Origin: Nocardia arthritidis
Lineage (GTDB): Bacteria; Actinomycetota; Actinomycetes; Mycobacteriales; Mycobacteriaceae
Direction: 5' to 3'
NCBI RefSeq assembly: GCF_011801145.1
Contig: NZ_CP046172.1
Coordinates: forward strand, 9,486,001 to 9,550,000
DNA: 64,000 nucleotides
The stretch's first letter is position 1, and every line of letters starts with the position of its first letter. A program made the translations under genes and the position numbers. Shown here one piece after another: positions 53,537 through 62,547 of the stretch. The notes beneath the pieces were generated by a model. It saw nothing but the letters and a program-made list of their open reading frames with translations. It was not told the origin of the DNA and ran no database searches.

Positions 53537-55138
53537 TTGAAACAGCTACGAAATATCACGATCTCGATTGTGCTGGGTTATTCGTTGACGCTGGGGCAGG
53601 TCCCTGCCGTCGCGGACAGCCCTGCGTCCGGGAACCCCGAGCCGCCTACCTCCGCACCGGCCGCTCCACCCATTGGTGCGGACCCGGGACCGACTCCTTT
53701 CCAGCAATGGATCGATGACCATATTCCCGCGCCATCGTCGGTCCTACCCCAGACCGGTTCCGCTGCTACCCAACCCGGGGGGCAGCCGAATTCGGCTTCG
53801 CTGTGGAACGAGATCCAGTCCGCACCAGTCGGTGATCCTTTTTTCGACGTCGTACCGACGAATCTCGCGCAGTACGCACCCGGTGATGTCATCGAATCAC
53901 GAGACGTCACGTGGCCGGCGGTACTGATGGCCCTGGGAACAGTGCTGGCACCCTTTCAGCGGGCGATCCAGATGAAATTCCGCAGCACGAATTCCTCCGG
54001 TGCGCCTTCCTTCGGGACCGCGACGCTGCTGTTGCCCTTCACTCAATGGACGGGACCGGGAAATCGCCCGGTGCTCCTGAACGCACCGCCGATCAACGCG
54101 CTCAACCACCGCTGCACTCCCGGCTACATACTCTCCCATGGCTACGACCTCACCTCCGGCACCGGCAACGATTTCGTCCCGTCGCCGACCATGTGGGCCG
54201 TGAGCCAGAACTACGCGGTTGTGATCCCGGACCATGAGGGTCCCTTGATGGCCTACGCCGAGCCGACCGTGGCCGGCCACATAATGCTCGACACGGTGCG
54301 CGCGGTTCGTCATTTGATGCCCGAGCAGTTCGGTGAGAGTCGTTTCGCCATGACCGGTTACTCCGGCGGCGCAATCGCCAGTTACGGCGCCGCGATGCTG
54401 TCCGGCGAATACGCCCCGGAATTGGCCCCTTACCTTGCTGGAGCCGCAATGGGCGGCCTGCCCACCGACTATGAATCCTTCGCCAAGACCTTCGACGGCA
54501 CCTACGCATCCGGACTCATGCTCGTCGTCACCCTCGCGTTGGCCCGAGAACATCCCGAAATTCTCGATCGCATGAATCATCTGGCGCAGTGGGCGGCGAT
54601 TTCGCCACTCAAAGAGGTATGCAGCTCCACCATGGCCGATATCGGAGTGTTCGTACCGTACGAGGCCTTGGCAAATGTCCACGACCCGCTGCACACCGAA
54701 TTCGCGAACATGCTGTTCCAGCGGATGAGCCTGAAAGACAAGAAGGCAGGCATCCCGATATACATCTACAACGGCGTGCACGACCCCTGGATGCCCGTCG
54801 AGAAGGCCAAGGCACTTTACGCTGAACAGTGCGCTCTCGGAGTCCCCGCCACAAAGAACATCGTCGGCGGCGAACACATCCTCGGCTACTTCAACGGCTT
54901 CTTCGGAGCCACACATTGGCTGGGCGAACGATTGACCGGTGTCCCGGCACCCCATACCTGTGAATTGCCGCCGCCCCCGTCCACCACCCCAGCGACTGAC
55001 AGCCTTCCCCAACCCGACGCCCGCTCCGCCTCCCCGGGCAGCGAGCCGGACCGCAAGCAACCCGAGCGCGGCGACAACGCCCGAACACCGGCCGCCGATC
55101 CCTCGTCGAGTCATCCCCACCTACCACCCGGTTGGTGA
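53537..55138 (+). CDS. Secreted lipase (LIP/secretory lipase family)
   Basis: The start is TTG 53537, giving a signal peptide (KQLRNITISIVLGYSLTLGQVPAVA). The 533-residue product has a Pro-rich spacer and a large alpha/beta hydrolase domain: the hallmark GYSGGAIASYGAA (Ser276), NYAVVIPDHEGPLMAYAEP (around the oxyanion), GVHDPWMPVEKA with the Asp, and VGGEHILGYF with the His. The order and spacing fit the secretory lipases of yeasts and actinomycetes (LIP family). The C-terminus is disordered. It likely hydrolyses triacylglycerols or other esters outside the cell. Confidence 0.85.
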   Translation: MKQLRNITISIVLGYSLTLGQVPAVADSPASGNPEPPTSAPAAPPIGADPGPTPFQQWIDDHIPAPSSVLPQTGSAATQPGGQPNSASLWNEIQSAPVGDPFFDVVPTNLAQYAPGDVIESRDVTWPAVLMALGTVLAPFQRAIQMKFRSTNSSGAPSFGTATLLLPFTQWTGPGNRPVLLNAPPINALNHRCTPGYILSHGYDLTSGTGNDFVPSPTMWAVSQNYAVVIPDHEGPLMAYAEPTVAGHIMLDTVRAVRHLMPEQFGESRFAMTGYSGGAIASYGAAMLSGEYAPELAPYLAGAAMGGLPTDYESFAKTFDGTYASGLMLVVTLALAREHPEILDRMNHLAQWAAISPLKEVCSSTMADIGVFVPYEALANVHDPLHTEFANMLFQRMSLKDKKAGIPIYIYNGVHDPWMPVEKAKALYAEQCALGVPATKNIVGGEHILGYFNGFFGATHWLGERLTGVPAPHTCELPPPPSTTPATDSLPQPDARSASPGSEPDRKQPERGDNARTPAADPSSSHPHLPPGW

Positions 55139-55247
55139 GATGGCCAGGCCAAGCGGCCACAGCAAACAATGTCGAATCTTCGTTCGCAGCACCGGTTTTC
55201 GCTCGACACCGCACACTCCGGGCCAGGTGCGGTGTGCCGAGCAACCG

Positions 55248-55530
55248 TCAAGAGACTGTGAGCGTTGCGTGCGCGTAGACGTCGTTGGTGCCGGTGATCC
55301 GCCCGTACGCGGTGAAGTTGTCGGTGCCGGTGGCGGTGGGCGTCAGGGTCACGGTGATGCTGGCGGCGGCTCCGGCCCCCAACGCCGGGTTGCCGCAGTA
55401 GATCAGCTTCCTGAGATTGCGTGACGGTCAGCCCCACCGTAACCGGGTCCGTATCGACCGCGGCGAAGGGCGCCGCCGCCAATACCGTTCCAGCACATAA
55501 CGTGACCACCATCTTTCCCCTGATACCCAT
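55248..55530 (-). pseudogene. Small secreted protein gene with an apparent one-base frameshift
   Basis: ATG 55530 starts a signal peptide (GIRGKMVVTLCAGTVLAAAPFAA) and DTDPVTVGLTVTQSQ; the frame is then lost. One extra base near 55411-55413 explains it: the next frame gives KLIYCGNPALGAGAAASITV, then TLTPTATGTDNFTAYGRITG and NDVYAHATLTVS, stopping at 55248. Repaired length is about 93 residues, a size common for secreted Nocardia beta-domain proteins. As for other broken genes in this part, error and real decay cannot be separated. Confidence 0.6.
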
Positions 55531-55967
55531 TGCCGTCTCCTGACTTTCGCCGATGGGTGGTGCCGCAGGAGTACCGTCCGGCGGAATATCGACTTGCCCC
55601 GCATAGCCCCTGGTCGGCGTGTGCGATCCGTCGTCGGTATCGCCGGGCACGGACTGCACAAAGATCGGACCTGGTCTCAGGCATACGAGTCCGCGAAGCA
55701 TCTGGAAGGAGACCTCGGGATTGCTTGGGCCCCCTTCGAAAAGGGGATCCGCGTCCGCGCATAGCCGCATATCGCGTGGCCCTGTAGGCCGCGGCGGGAC
55801 ATTCGCCCGTCCCCTTACTGGCTTGAAGTCGGGTCGATTACATCCGTATCCGCCGAATGGCTTTGGAGGGAACCGAAGTCGAGGGCTACGTCAGCTGCAT
55901 GCTGTAGAAGTTGTTGCCCGAACGGCGCTTCCGGGGGCGCCCTTCGGGTGTGTCGAGCGGCCTGCAG
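55531..55967. other. Region without a supported gene
   Basis: Open frames on both strands here lack starts, ribosome sites or protein-like composition. No repeat, RNA or mobile-element feature was seen. It may be remnant sequence next to the broken secreted-protein gene. Confidence 0.4.
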
Positions 55968-57443
55968 TTAGATCGGGTATGCGCCCCGGCGCCTTTCGTC
56001 GCGGACATCGGCCGGTACGGCCAGAACGCCTGTGCCTTCGATCCGGGTGTGTGGTCCGAGCCTTTCCGGGTTCACAGACAGCCGCCAGGACACACCCTTG
56101 ACGCCGAATTCCCAGTGGGTCAGGGCGTTCGGGCGATAGGACACCTCGTCCTCAACGATGTCGTCGACGTTGTCGTTGGCTTGAAACTTCCCACGCAGGG
56201 CGGCAATGGCTTCTCTGCGTGATAGGACGCGGAAACTGTCGGGGATCGGTTCGCGATGCCCCGTGCCGTGGTCGTTGTCGTTCAGCCAGGCCCGCAGTTG
56301 CTCGACGGTCGACTTTCGACCGGAGTCGTCCGGAAGAACGACTACCTCGTCGTCGAGGACCACGCAGCCCTGCTGGAGCACGCCATCCGCTGCGACACAC
56401 CAGTCCGCGTCCCAACCGTGACCGTTGTCGCCGTGGCTATACCAGTGCGCGGTGCCGAAGCGCCGGCTCAATTGTCTGCAGCGGCGGCGTACTTCGTCGT
56501 CCGGCTCGTCGCCGTAGATTCCATCCGCCCAGGCGGTGTCACCGACTATCAGCGTCCAGCCGTCCAGCCCCGGTGTGACGAAGACACCTCGATCCAGGTA
56601 TGAATTCGGCTGGTATTCGGACGGCCACGAGAACGAGTTGATGGGCAACGGCTGCCACGTGCGTTCCCAGCGGTACCTGTCGAATCCCATGCGCAGAGTC
56701 GCGGGTGCCGGATTGTGTAAGTCCATTGCCTCCAGTACGGCCGCCTGGTCTGTGGTCGGCACCGCGAACCATCCCGCGCGCAGTTCCATCGGCTGGGGTA
56801 CTTCGGTGAGTTGCTTGGACCGAATCAATCGCCGCAGCAATCCGGCATCGGCCGAATCGATTTCCTCCCAGCCGAATTCGGCGAGTACCTGCAACACGTC
56901 GCACCGTCCGGGCAGCTTCGAGCGCCGCACGGTCCGCAGGATCGGTGCCACGCCGGGGCCCAGATTTCCCAACCGCTCCAACGCCAGCCGCCGGACCGAT
57001 TCGGTGCGGCTTGCGAGCAGCATCACCAGCGCCGCCACCTGCCTGCACACCCGTGCCTCGGTACGCTCACGCTCGCACATCAGGCATTCGATGCGCAGCT
57101 CTCCGACGGATTCGGTGGTGAAATCCGGAAGTGTGGTCCCCGCAGGCACTCCGAGCGCGTCGAGCAGCCGGCCACCCGGACCGCTCAGCTCCCAGACCGT
57201 CAGCGCTCGCACCAGCAGAGTGAAGACCATGCCGTTCGGCCTCATGGCCCGGAATATTTCAATGCAATCCGGCCAGGCGTGGGCGAACTGCTCGTCTCCC
57301 AAAACCTGTAGCACCACAAGGGCACGAGCGTGCAACACCTCCCATTCGAAGATGTCGTCCTCCAGTGCACCCCACACCTGCCGACGTATCTCGGGATCCG
57401 GATCGATCAGGAATTCCCGCAGTTCGTCGGTCTTCACACGCAT
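55968..57443 (-). CDS. Hypothetical protein with HEAT-like N-terminus
   Basis: The 491-residue protein starts at ATG 57443 (MRVKTDELREFLIDPDPEIRRQVWGALEDDIFEWEVLHARALVVLQVLGDEQFAHAWPD). The first 220 residues are helical with HEAT-like units (RTESVRRLALERLGNLGPGVAPILRTVRRSKLPGRCDVLQVLAEFGW). The C-terminal part (about 250-430) is beta-rich with many Trp/Asp (FVTPGLDGWTLIVGDTAWADG; ADWCVAADGVLQQGCVVLDDE). Similar two-part proteins are found near polymorphic toxins as immunity or regulatory proteins, but no toxin gene is adjacent here. Unknown function. Confidence 0.75.
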   Translation of the reverse strand: MRVKTDELREFLIDPDPEIRRQVWGALEDDIFEWEVLHARALVVLQVLGDEQFAHAWPDCIEIFRAMRPNGMVFTLLVRALTVWELSGPGGRLLDALGVPAGTTLPDFTTESVGELRIECLMCERERTEARVCRQVAALVMLLASRTESVRRLALERLGNLGPGVAPILRTVRRSKLPGRCDVLQVLAEFGWEEIDSADAGLLRRLIRSKQLTEVPQPMELRAGWFAVPTTDQAAVLEAMDLHNPAPATLRMGFDRYRWERTWQPLPINSFSWPSEYQPNSYLDRGVFVTPGLDGWTLIVGDTAWADGIYGDEPDDEVRRRCRQLSRRFGTAHWYSHGDNGHGWDADWCVAADGVLQQGCVVLDDEVVVLPDDSGRKSTVEQLRAWLNDNDHGTGHREPIPDSFRVLSRREAIAALRGKFQANDNVDDIVEDEVSYRPNALTHWEFGVKGVSWRLSVNPERLGPHTRIEGTGVLAVPADVRDERRRGAYPI

Positions 57444-57928
57444 GATCGGATCCTATCGACCGGTAGCAGAAGTGACCTCGGCACCGATCTGGTCTCATTC
57501 GTGCAGCTCGATCGAACTCGCCACCGCGGCATCGGTTTCCGGTGCTGCGATCGATCATCGTGATCTGGATGACGATTGGGCAAGACTGCGCGAACTGCTC
57601 CCGATACGGTGCAGATATGCCCGGCCGTCGATGTCAACGGCGCTCGCCAGACCCACAACCGAACGAAGCAGTGTTGAATCCGATTTCAGCTCAGACATCG
57701 GCACTGGCGTCGACCTGGTGGGCGCATTGACCGCTTGAACCCACACCGCTGTGTGGGCGTTCGAATGAGCCACAGCCGTTGGCTGCCAGTCGATCTCACG
57801 AACCATCCGCAACTGCCGATGTGGGCGTGTCGTTCGACGGCAGGTCTGCTGGTGGCCTTGGCGTCACCGCCCAGTCGGTCCTGAATATTCAGATGCCGGG
57901 CTGTGGTGTGGTCGTTACGCTCCCGATC
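57444..57928. other. Intergenic region with a hairpin repeat
   Basis: No gene is supported. A hairpin built on CCCACAC/GTGTGGG lies at about 57739-57757, followed by GCGTTCGAA. A related hairpin (CGAACGC/GCGTTCG with GCGGGCGTTCG) is at 58879-58912, so the alpha/beta hydrolase gene is flanked by two similar elements. Confidence 0.4.
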
Positions 57929-58792
57929 ATGAGTACTCGCCATACCGATCCTACGTTCGTGCTGGTCCACGGGTCCGGCTCCAGTTCGTTCATGTGGGCG
58001 CCGGTCCAGCGGGAACTGGCGTTGCTCGGCCGTCGCAGCTTCGCGGTCGATCTGCCGGGGCATGGGTTCGACGCGCAATACCCGGTGGCTTATCAGGCCC
58101 CGCAGGATCTCGACGGGTGGGCGGCCGAGGCGTCGACGCTGGCCAAGGTCACCTTGCAGGACAACGTCGACATGGTCGTCGATATCGTCCGCCGGCTGGC
58201 CCAGCACGGTCCCGTGGTGCTGGTAGGTGCCAGTCTCGGCGGGACCACCATCACCGGAGTGGGCAATACGGTGCCCGAACTTGTGGACAGGCTGGTGTAC
58301 ATCTCCGCGTGGTCGTGCGTACAGCGGTCCAGCCCCGTCGAGTACATGCAGGAGCCCGAGTTCGCCGACAATCTGCTGGCACCGCTGTACGCGTTGAATG
58401 TGGGCGACCCGGCGGAACTCGGCGTCGGGCGGGCCAACTACCGTACGGCCGATCCCGCCCTGCTTGCCGCGCTCAAGGCAGCGATCATGGCCGATGGCAC
58501 CGACGAGCAATTCCGGGCCTTTCTCAACATTCTGCAGCCCGATGAATCCCTCGCGGTGATGACGGCCGACGCCAGGGTGCAAGCCGACACCTGGGGAACA
58601 ATCGCCCGCACCTATATCCGGCTCACCGGCGACCGCTCGCTTCCGATAGCGATGCAGGACCGTTTGATCGCCGAGGCTGACGCACTGACGCCGGACAACC
58701 GTTATGACGTACACACCATGGACGCCAGCCATACGGGTTTTGTCCTGCGGGCGGCGGAGGTGGCCGAAATCCTGGACCGGCTGATCACCTAG
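57929..58792 (+). CDS. Alpha/beta hydrolase (EstC/salicylate-esterase-like)
   Basis: The 287-residue enzyme starts at ATG 57929 (MSTRHTDPTFVLVHGSGSSSFMW). Motifs: VLVHGSGSSSFMWAPVQREL (oxyanion hole), nucleophile Ser102 in VGASLGGTTI, an Asp in the LTGDRSLP region and His268 in MDASHTGFVLR. The compact size and GxSxGG nucleophile elbow fit plant-type methylesterase and bacterial EstC-like hydrolases. Substrate unknown. It begins behind a weak region without a clear ribosome site; the longer upstream frame is not used. Confidence 0.85.
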   Translation: MSTRHTDPTFVLVHGSGSSSFMWAPVQRELALLGRRSFAVDLPGHGFDAQYPVAYQAPQDLDGWAAEASTLAKVTLQDNVDMVVDIVRRLAQHGPVVLVGASLGGTTITGVGNTVPELVDRLVYISAWSCVQRSSPVEYMQEPEFADNLLAPLYALNVGDPAELGVGRANYRTADPALLAALKAAIMADGTDEQFRAFLNILQPDESLAVMTADARVQADTWGTIARTYIRLTGDRSLPIAMQDRLIAEADALTPDNRYDVHTMDASHTGFVLRAAEVAEILDRLIT

Positions 58793-58875
58793 ATGCTCGG
58801 TACCGGGGCGCAGGCCCCTCGCTCCTGGCAAAATCACTGCCTGATCGCGACGACGGCGACTGCTGATGCGAATAA

Positions 58876-59115
58876 GGACGAACGCACACCAATACCGCTG
58901 CGCGGGCGTTCGAGAACGCGGCGTGGTCCGGCATCGCCCTCGAACTCGCCGAGCCCTACATCCCACCCCCGGAAGCCGCCCTCCTCGGCCGCGAACAACG
59001 CCGACTCGTCACCGAACTCATCCGCGCACTCGCGACCACGAACCGACGCCCACGGCCGCCCTTGAAAATTCCAGCAGTTGAATCTTGTTGGCAGAGGGTG
59101 GACTCCGAGCCATAA
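58876..59115 (+). pseudogene. C-terminal fragment of an unrecognised protein
   Basis: From just after an in-frame TAA (58873-58875), an open frame of about 79 codons reads ARAFENAAWSGIALELAEPYIPPPEAALLGREQRRLVTELIRALATTNRRPRPP and ends at 59115. The composition is protein-like, but there is no start or N-terminal part. It is probably the 3 prime end of a lost gene. Family not recognised. Confidence 0.4.
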
Positions 59116-59139
59116 CGTGATTTAGCCCGACTAGTGGGG

Positions 59140-59460
59140 TTAGTGAAAGACGCGATCCTTGTACCGCACTGTTCGGGCAAGCGCACCATAGCGATGAATG
59201 CATTGTGTCGTAGCGCGGTTGGCACCGAACACGATCGCAAGGGGCATGAAGCATGGTCACCAGTGCCTGATCGGCGACGACCGGAGCCCACATTTCGTAC
59301 AGAATCGCCTTGCCCGCAACCGATTCCGCAATAGCGTAGACAACCAGCAGTGCGCTGCCCGCCGATCGCAACCGGGGCGGGTCGAGTCCGACGCTGGGGA
59401 CAAAATCCCAATCATCGAGACCTTCCGACCGAGGCCCGATGATGTGACGATTTGAGTAGA
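59140..59460 (-). pseudogene. Remnant of a membrane protein gene, frameshifted
   Basis: On the minus strand one frame gives GSALLVVYAIAESVAGKAILYEMWAPVVADQALVTMLHAP. After one extra C near 59251 the next frame continues naturally as LAIVFGANRATTQCIHRYGALARTVRYKDRVFH to a stop at 59140. The hydrophobic stretch suggests a membrane helix. No start is present and the 5 prime end is lost before the metalloprotease gene. Not recognised. Confidence 0.35.
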
Positions 59461-59473
59461 TCAAGCAATTCCA

Positions 59474-60169
59474 TTGGGCCAGTGGAGATTTAAATGCACC
59501 GACGACCACGCCCACCAGATCGGCGGTAGAATCCGGGACAAATGGGGAGATCTCGGCTGGGAGAACGGAACCTTGAAGTATCCGACGACCAGAGAACTCC
59601 CAACCCGGAAACCGGGGCGCTTCAACAACTTCGAAGGCGGGTCGATCTACTGGTCCAGCGAGACCGACGCGCACAACATCTGGGGACTGATCCGCGACAA
59701 GTGGGCCTCACTCGACTGGGAGAACGGCCGCCTCGGGTTCCCGACCAGCGACGAATTCGGCACCCGCGACAACGGCGCCGGCCAGCACATGGAAGGCGGC
59801 GAACTGTATTACTCGCCCTCCACCGGTGTCCACCCGGTCTGGGATGCCATCCGCGGCCGCATCAATGTCACGACAGATATTCCCATCGGTACCGAAGAAA
59901 AACTCGAGGTTACCGACGTAAATTTGCCCGATGTCGATTGGGACGGCCAGTACCTGCCGGGAGCCACCCATGACGGACTATGGTTCAACACTCATTATTT
60001 CGACTCCTCCTCGTACAACGACGCCATGCAGAAACACGTGGCTATCCACGAGTTCGGGCATGCTCTCGGTCTGCGGCACAGCTGCAAATTCCAGATCATG
60101 GGTGCCTACACCGACGACAACACAGCCCTCGGCCCGATAGACATCGACTCCTACCGTCAGCTTTGGTGA
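59474..60169 (+). CDS. Matrixin-type zinc metalloprotease with LGFP repeats
   Basis: From TTG 59474 the product is 231 residues. The first half has three LGFP repeats (IRDKWGDLGWENGTLKYPT, IRDKWASLDWENGRLGFPT, GVHPVWDAIRG) that bind cell-wall arabinogalactan in corynebacteria. The second half is a matrixin domain: HEFGHALGLRH (zinc histidines about 192, 196 and 202; catalytic Glu 193) with the Met-turn QIMGAYT. A stop (59453-59455) precedes the start and no signal peptide is seen, so the gene may be 5 prime truncated or use a different export route. The coupled lipoprotein starts 5 bases after the stop. Confidence 0.7.
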   Translation: MGQWRFKCTDDHAHQIGGRIRDKWGDLGWENGTLKYPTTRELPTRKPGRFNNFEGGSIYWSSETDAHNIWGLIRDKWASLDWENGRLGFPTSDEFGTRDNGAGQHMEGGELYYSPSTGVHPVWDAIRGRINVTTDIPIGTEEKLEVTDVNLPDVDWDGQYLPGATHDGLWFNTHYFDSSSYNDAMQKHVAIHEFGHALGLRHSCKFQIMGAYTDDNTALGPIDIDSYRQLW

Positions 60170-60173
60170 TCCA

Positions 60174-60863
60174 ATGAATAAGAAAAAGATCTGGACAACA
60201 GCAGCGGCGGCCGGATCGGCAACAGTGCTGACAGCGCTCGTGGCGTGCGCACAGGATCGAGGCACCTACGATCCAGCGCCAAAAGTCAGGACGGTGGAGA
60301 CTTCCTGGGCTTTCGACAAGGCCGATCAACGCGCCTTGGCAGGGTGGGCGGATGCGATCTTCGTCGGAACGGTTGCGGAAAAATCCGGAACCGAATCTCG
60401 TATACCGTCCTTACCCGAATCCCAATTCCGGGTCACGGTCCTCGAAACGCTGAAAGGGGAACTACCGGAATCCGTCACGGTCAACCAGCAAGGCGGGTTT
60501 CTGCCCGAGCGAAACGAACTCGTCCTCATCGAGGACGACCCGCTGCTCTCGGTCGGCAAGAGCTACCTCTTCGCCACCAGACACGCACCGGACAAGAACT
60601 GGTACACCGTCTCGTCTCGAGTGGGAGATGTCGAACTGACTCCGATGGAACTGCAAGGCGTGCAATCAGCCCTGCGCACCGGTGCAACTGAGCCGGAGAA
60701 AATCCAGAAAATGCGAGAATCGATAACCCAGGAGATCCCCCCAGGAGACAAACGCGAGCCCGGGTCATCGGCCACTGCATCGGTGGCGCCCTCGTCGACA
60801 CCCAGCACTCCGGCAACATCCGGGTCCACATCAACACCATCCCGGACGACAGGAAATCGGTAA
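60174..60863 (+). CDS. Lipoprotein with NTR/TIMP-like domain (candidate protease inhibitor)
   Basis: The 229-residue protein starts at ATG 60174. The signal peptide ends in a lipobox (LTALVAC, Cys25), so it is a membrane-anchored lipoprotein. The domain (ADAIFVGTVAEKS to SVGKSYLFATRHAPDKNWYTVSS) has the layout of bacterial netrin/TIMP-like OB domains: F-V-G-x-V, then T-V-x-E-T-L-K-G-x-x-P-x-S-V-T-V, then G-K-S-Y-L-F-A. It lacks the Cys pattern of animal TIMPs. A Ser/Thr/Pro tail follows. Coupling to a matrixin suggests an inhibitor or partner, by inference. Confidence 0.65.
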   Translation: MNKKKIWTTAAAAGSATVLTALVACAQDRGTYDPAPKVRTVETSWAFDKADQRALAGWADAIFVGTVAEKSGTESRIPSLPESQFRVTVLETLKGELPESVTVNQQGGFLPERNELVLIEDDPLLSVGKSYLFATRHAPDKNWYTVSSRVGDVELTPMELQGVQSALRTGATEPEKIQKMRESITQEIPPGDKREPGSSATASVAPSSTPSTPATSGSTSTPSRTTGNR

Positions 60864-61009
60864 CTCCGACAGCTACGTTGATTGTTCACTTGTGTGCCGT
60901 ATCGGCGGCCGACGGCGAGCCCGGTAGACCTCTGTGGTGAGGCGTTCGCGGCCGCAGCCCCCACAACGACGGTCTCGCACGGTAGCCGGTGCTGACCTAC
61001 CGTCGCCGC

Positions 61010-61756
61010 GTGACCGGCAATGAAATTCTCGTCTATCCCCGCCATGTTCTCTGCGTCCTCGGGTCCGGCTTGGACCTCGATGCCATCGAAAGCCGCGCCG
61101 AAAAGGCCGGTTTCGAGCTCGACCGCGAGTTCTCCGAGGCCGAGCCGGACCCCCGGATGGCCGACGCATTCGAGAGTTGCCTAGCGGCAGTGTCTTTCAC
61201 CGAGGCCGACTGGGCAGCGGTCGAGGATCACGATACTGTCGCCTATCTCATCTCCCGCCCGATCTTCCCGTTCGTCGCGATCGATGCCGCGCGGTGGGCC
61301 CTCGATCTGACGGCCGATTTGCTGAAATCCGGTGCCACCGCGGTGAAGAACGAGAGCAACGGCCTCGCGCACGGGCGGGACCAATGGCTCGAATTCGCCG
61401 ACGATGCGGCCGACGACGACACATCGGACGTTGCCCTCTACTACGCCTGGGTCAAACGGCCGATCGTCGACGACGACGTGTACTACAGCTGCGGAATGCA
61501 TCTGCTGGGTCTTCCCGATATCGAGATCGAGCCGCGCGATGCGATGGACCCGCAGGAGCTGGCGCGCCTGATCGACGAGCTGGCGCTCTATCTGCTGACC
61601 GAGGAGCGCGCGCAGGAGATGCGGGACGGCGCCGGCTTCCGCCTCGCCGAGGACGCGCCCCGCTGGATTCTCCGCCAATTCCCGTGTGCGCGATACGAAG
61701 AGGATGACTTCTACTTCAACCCGTACGGTTACTGGCGCCTCACCCCGGCACCGTAG
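61010..61756 (+). CDS. Hypothetical acidic protein
   Basis: The start is set at GTG 61010 (TGNEILVYPRHVLCVLGSGLDLDAIESRAEKAGFELD); a GTG at 60989 is also in frame. The 248-residue, acidic product includes TEADWAAVEDHDTVAYLISRPIFPFVAIDAARWALDLTADLLKSGATAVKNESNGLAHGRDQW, and VYYSCGMHLLGLPDIEIEPR. The combination resembles Imm/DUF4261-like intracellular proteins, but no family is confirmed and no toxin gene adjoins. Confidence 0.7.
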   Translation: MTGNEILVYPRHVLCVLGSGLDLDAIESRAEKAGFELDREFSEAEPDPRMADAFESCLAAVSFTEADWAAVEDHDTVAYLISRPIFPFVAIDAARWALDLTADLLKSGATAVKNESNGLAHGRDQWLEFADDAADDDTSDVALYYAWVKRPIVDDDVYYSCGMHLLGLPDIEIEPRDAMDPQELARLIDELALYLLTEERAQEMRDGAGFRLAEDAPRWILRQFPCARYEEDDFYFNPYGYWRLTPAP

Positions 61757-61783
61757 CCCGATTCGGTTCTGGCCGCATCGATT

Positions 61784-62274
61784 TCAGGCGCGCTGACGTT
61801 CGACCCGCCGCCGGATCAGCTCCTCGACGGCGGTGGGCAGGGTGGTTTCGAAGTCGATGAGTTACGCCCAGGTCGGGGTGACGACGATCCGCACCATGCC
61901 GTCGTAGAGCGAGCGGACCCGGCCTCCCACTCGACGCGCTGCTCGGGTGTCATCTTGTAGCCGCCATTCATCTGGAGATACTCGTCCGGGATGCCGTCGA
62001 CGACGTCCAGCTCGGCCCGCTCGCGGATGAGCAGGATCTTCGGCGGGTTCACCTCGGTGTCGATCGTCAGGCGATCATCGGATTCTTTTGCAGCGCAGTC
62101 AGTTTCGTGGCGTTCTTCGAGGTGCACAGCACGATCTGCGAACCGTTCCAAGTGAAGGCGATCGGGATGCTGCGCGGTGTGCCGTCCTTGGCGACGTAGG
62201 CCAGGCGGGTCAGGTCGCGGGCCAGCAGTTCCTGGCTGATCGGCCGGTTGAGGATCTCGGTGATCTCGTGCCAT
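61784..62274 (-). pseudogene. PPOX-class flavoprotein gene, decayed
   Basis: Three frames together give a pyridoxamine-phosphate-oxidase-like protein: EITEILNRPISQELLARDLTRLAYVAKDGTPRSIPIAFTWNGSQIVLCTSKNATKLTALQKNPMIA, then LTIDTEVNPPKILLIRERAELDVVDGIPDEYLQMNGGYKMTPEQRVEWEA, then VRSLYDGMVRIVVTPTWA. Breaks: an extra base near 62268, a missing C near 62070, a missing base near 61919, and a TAA at 61862-61864. So it cannot make the full protein. Intact relatives are F420- or FMN-linked oxidoreductases of about 150 residues. The 5 prime end abuts a transposase remnant. Confidence 0.75.
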
Positions 62275-62466
62275 CGTGTTCGCCGCCCTGGCCGTGTCCC
62301 ACTGGATCGAACCCGAACCGGTTGGAGCATCAAGAAATTCGCGCAGACCGCACGTCGCTACCGCACCATCGAGATCAGCACCGGCCACCACACCATCACC
62401 GCTGCCGACCTCCTACCCGACGACCTCCGCCGAGCACTCGCCCCAATCACCAACGGTGCGCGCTAA
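62275..62466 (+). mobile_element. Remnant of a transposase (IS1634-like C-terminus)
   Basis: Two frames join as VFAALAVSHWIE, then TGWSIKKFAQTARRYRTIEISTGHHTITAADLLPDDLRRAL to a TAA at 62464-62466. This matches, from memory, the C-terminal end of IS1634-type transposases (W-S-I-K-K-F-x-x-T-x-R-R-Y-R). It is frameshifted and lacks the rest of the gene. No terminal inverted repeats were seen. It shows a past insertion next to the PPOX gene. Confidence 0.5.
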
Positions 62467-62547
62467 ATTGAGCCAAGTCGGGAACTGGGTGCTGGTGATG
62501 CTCGGTACGGATGTGTGAAGTGTGCTCGCATCAGATAGTTTCGGTGG

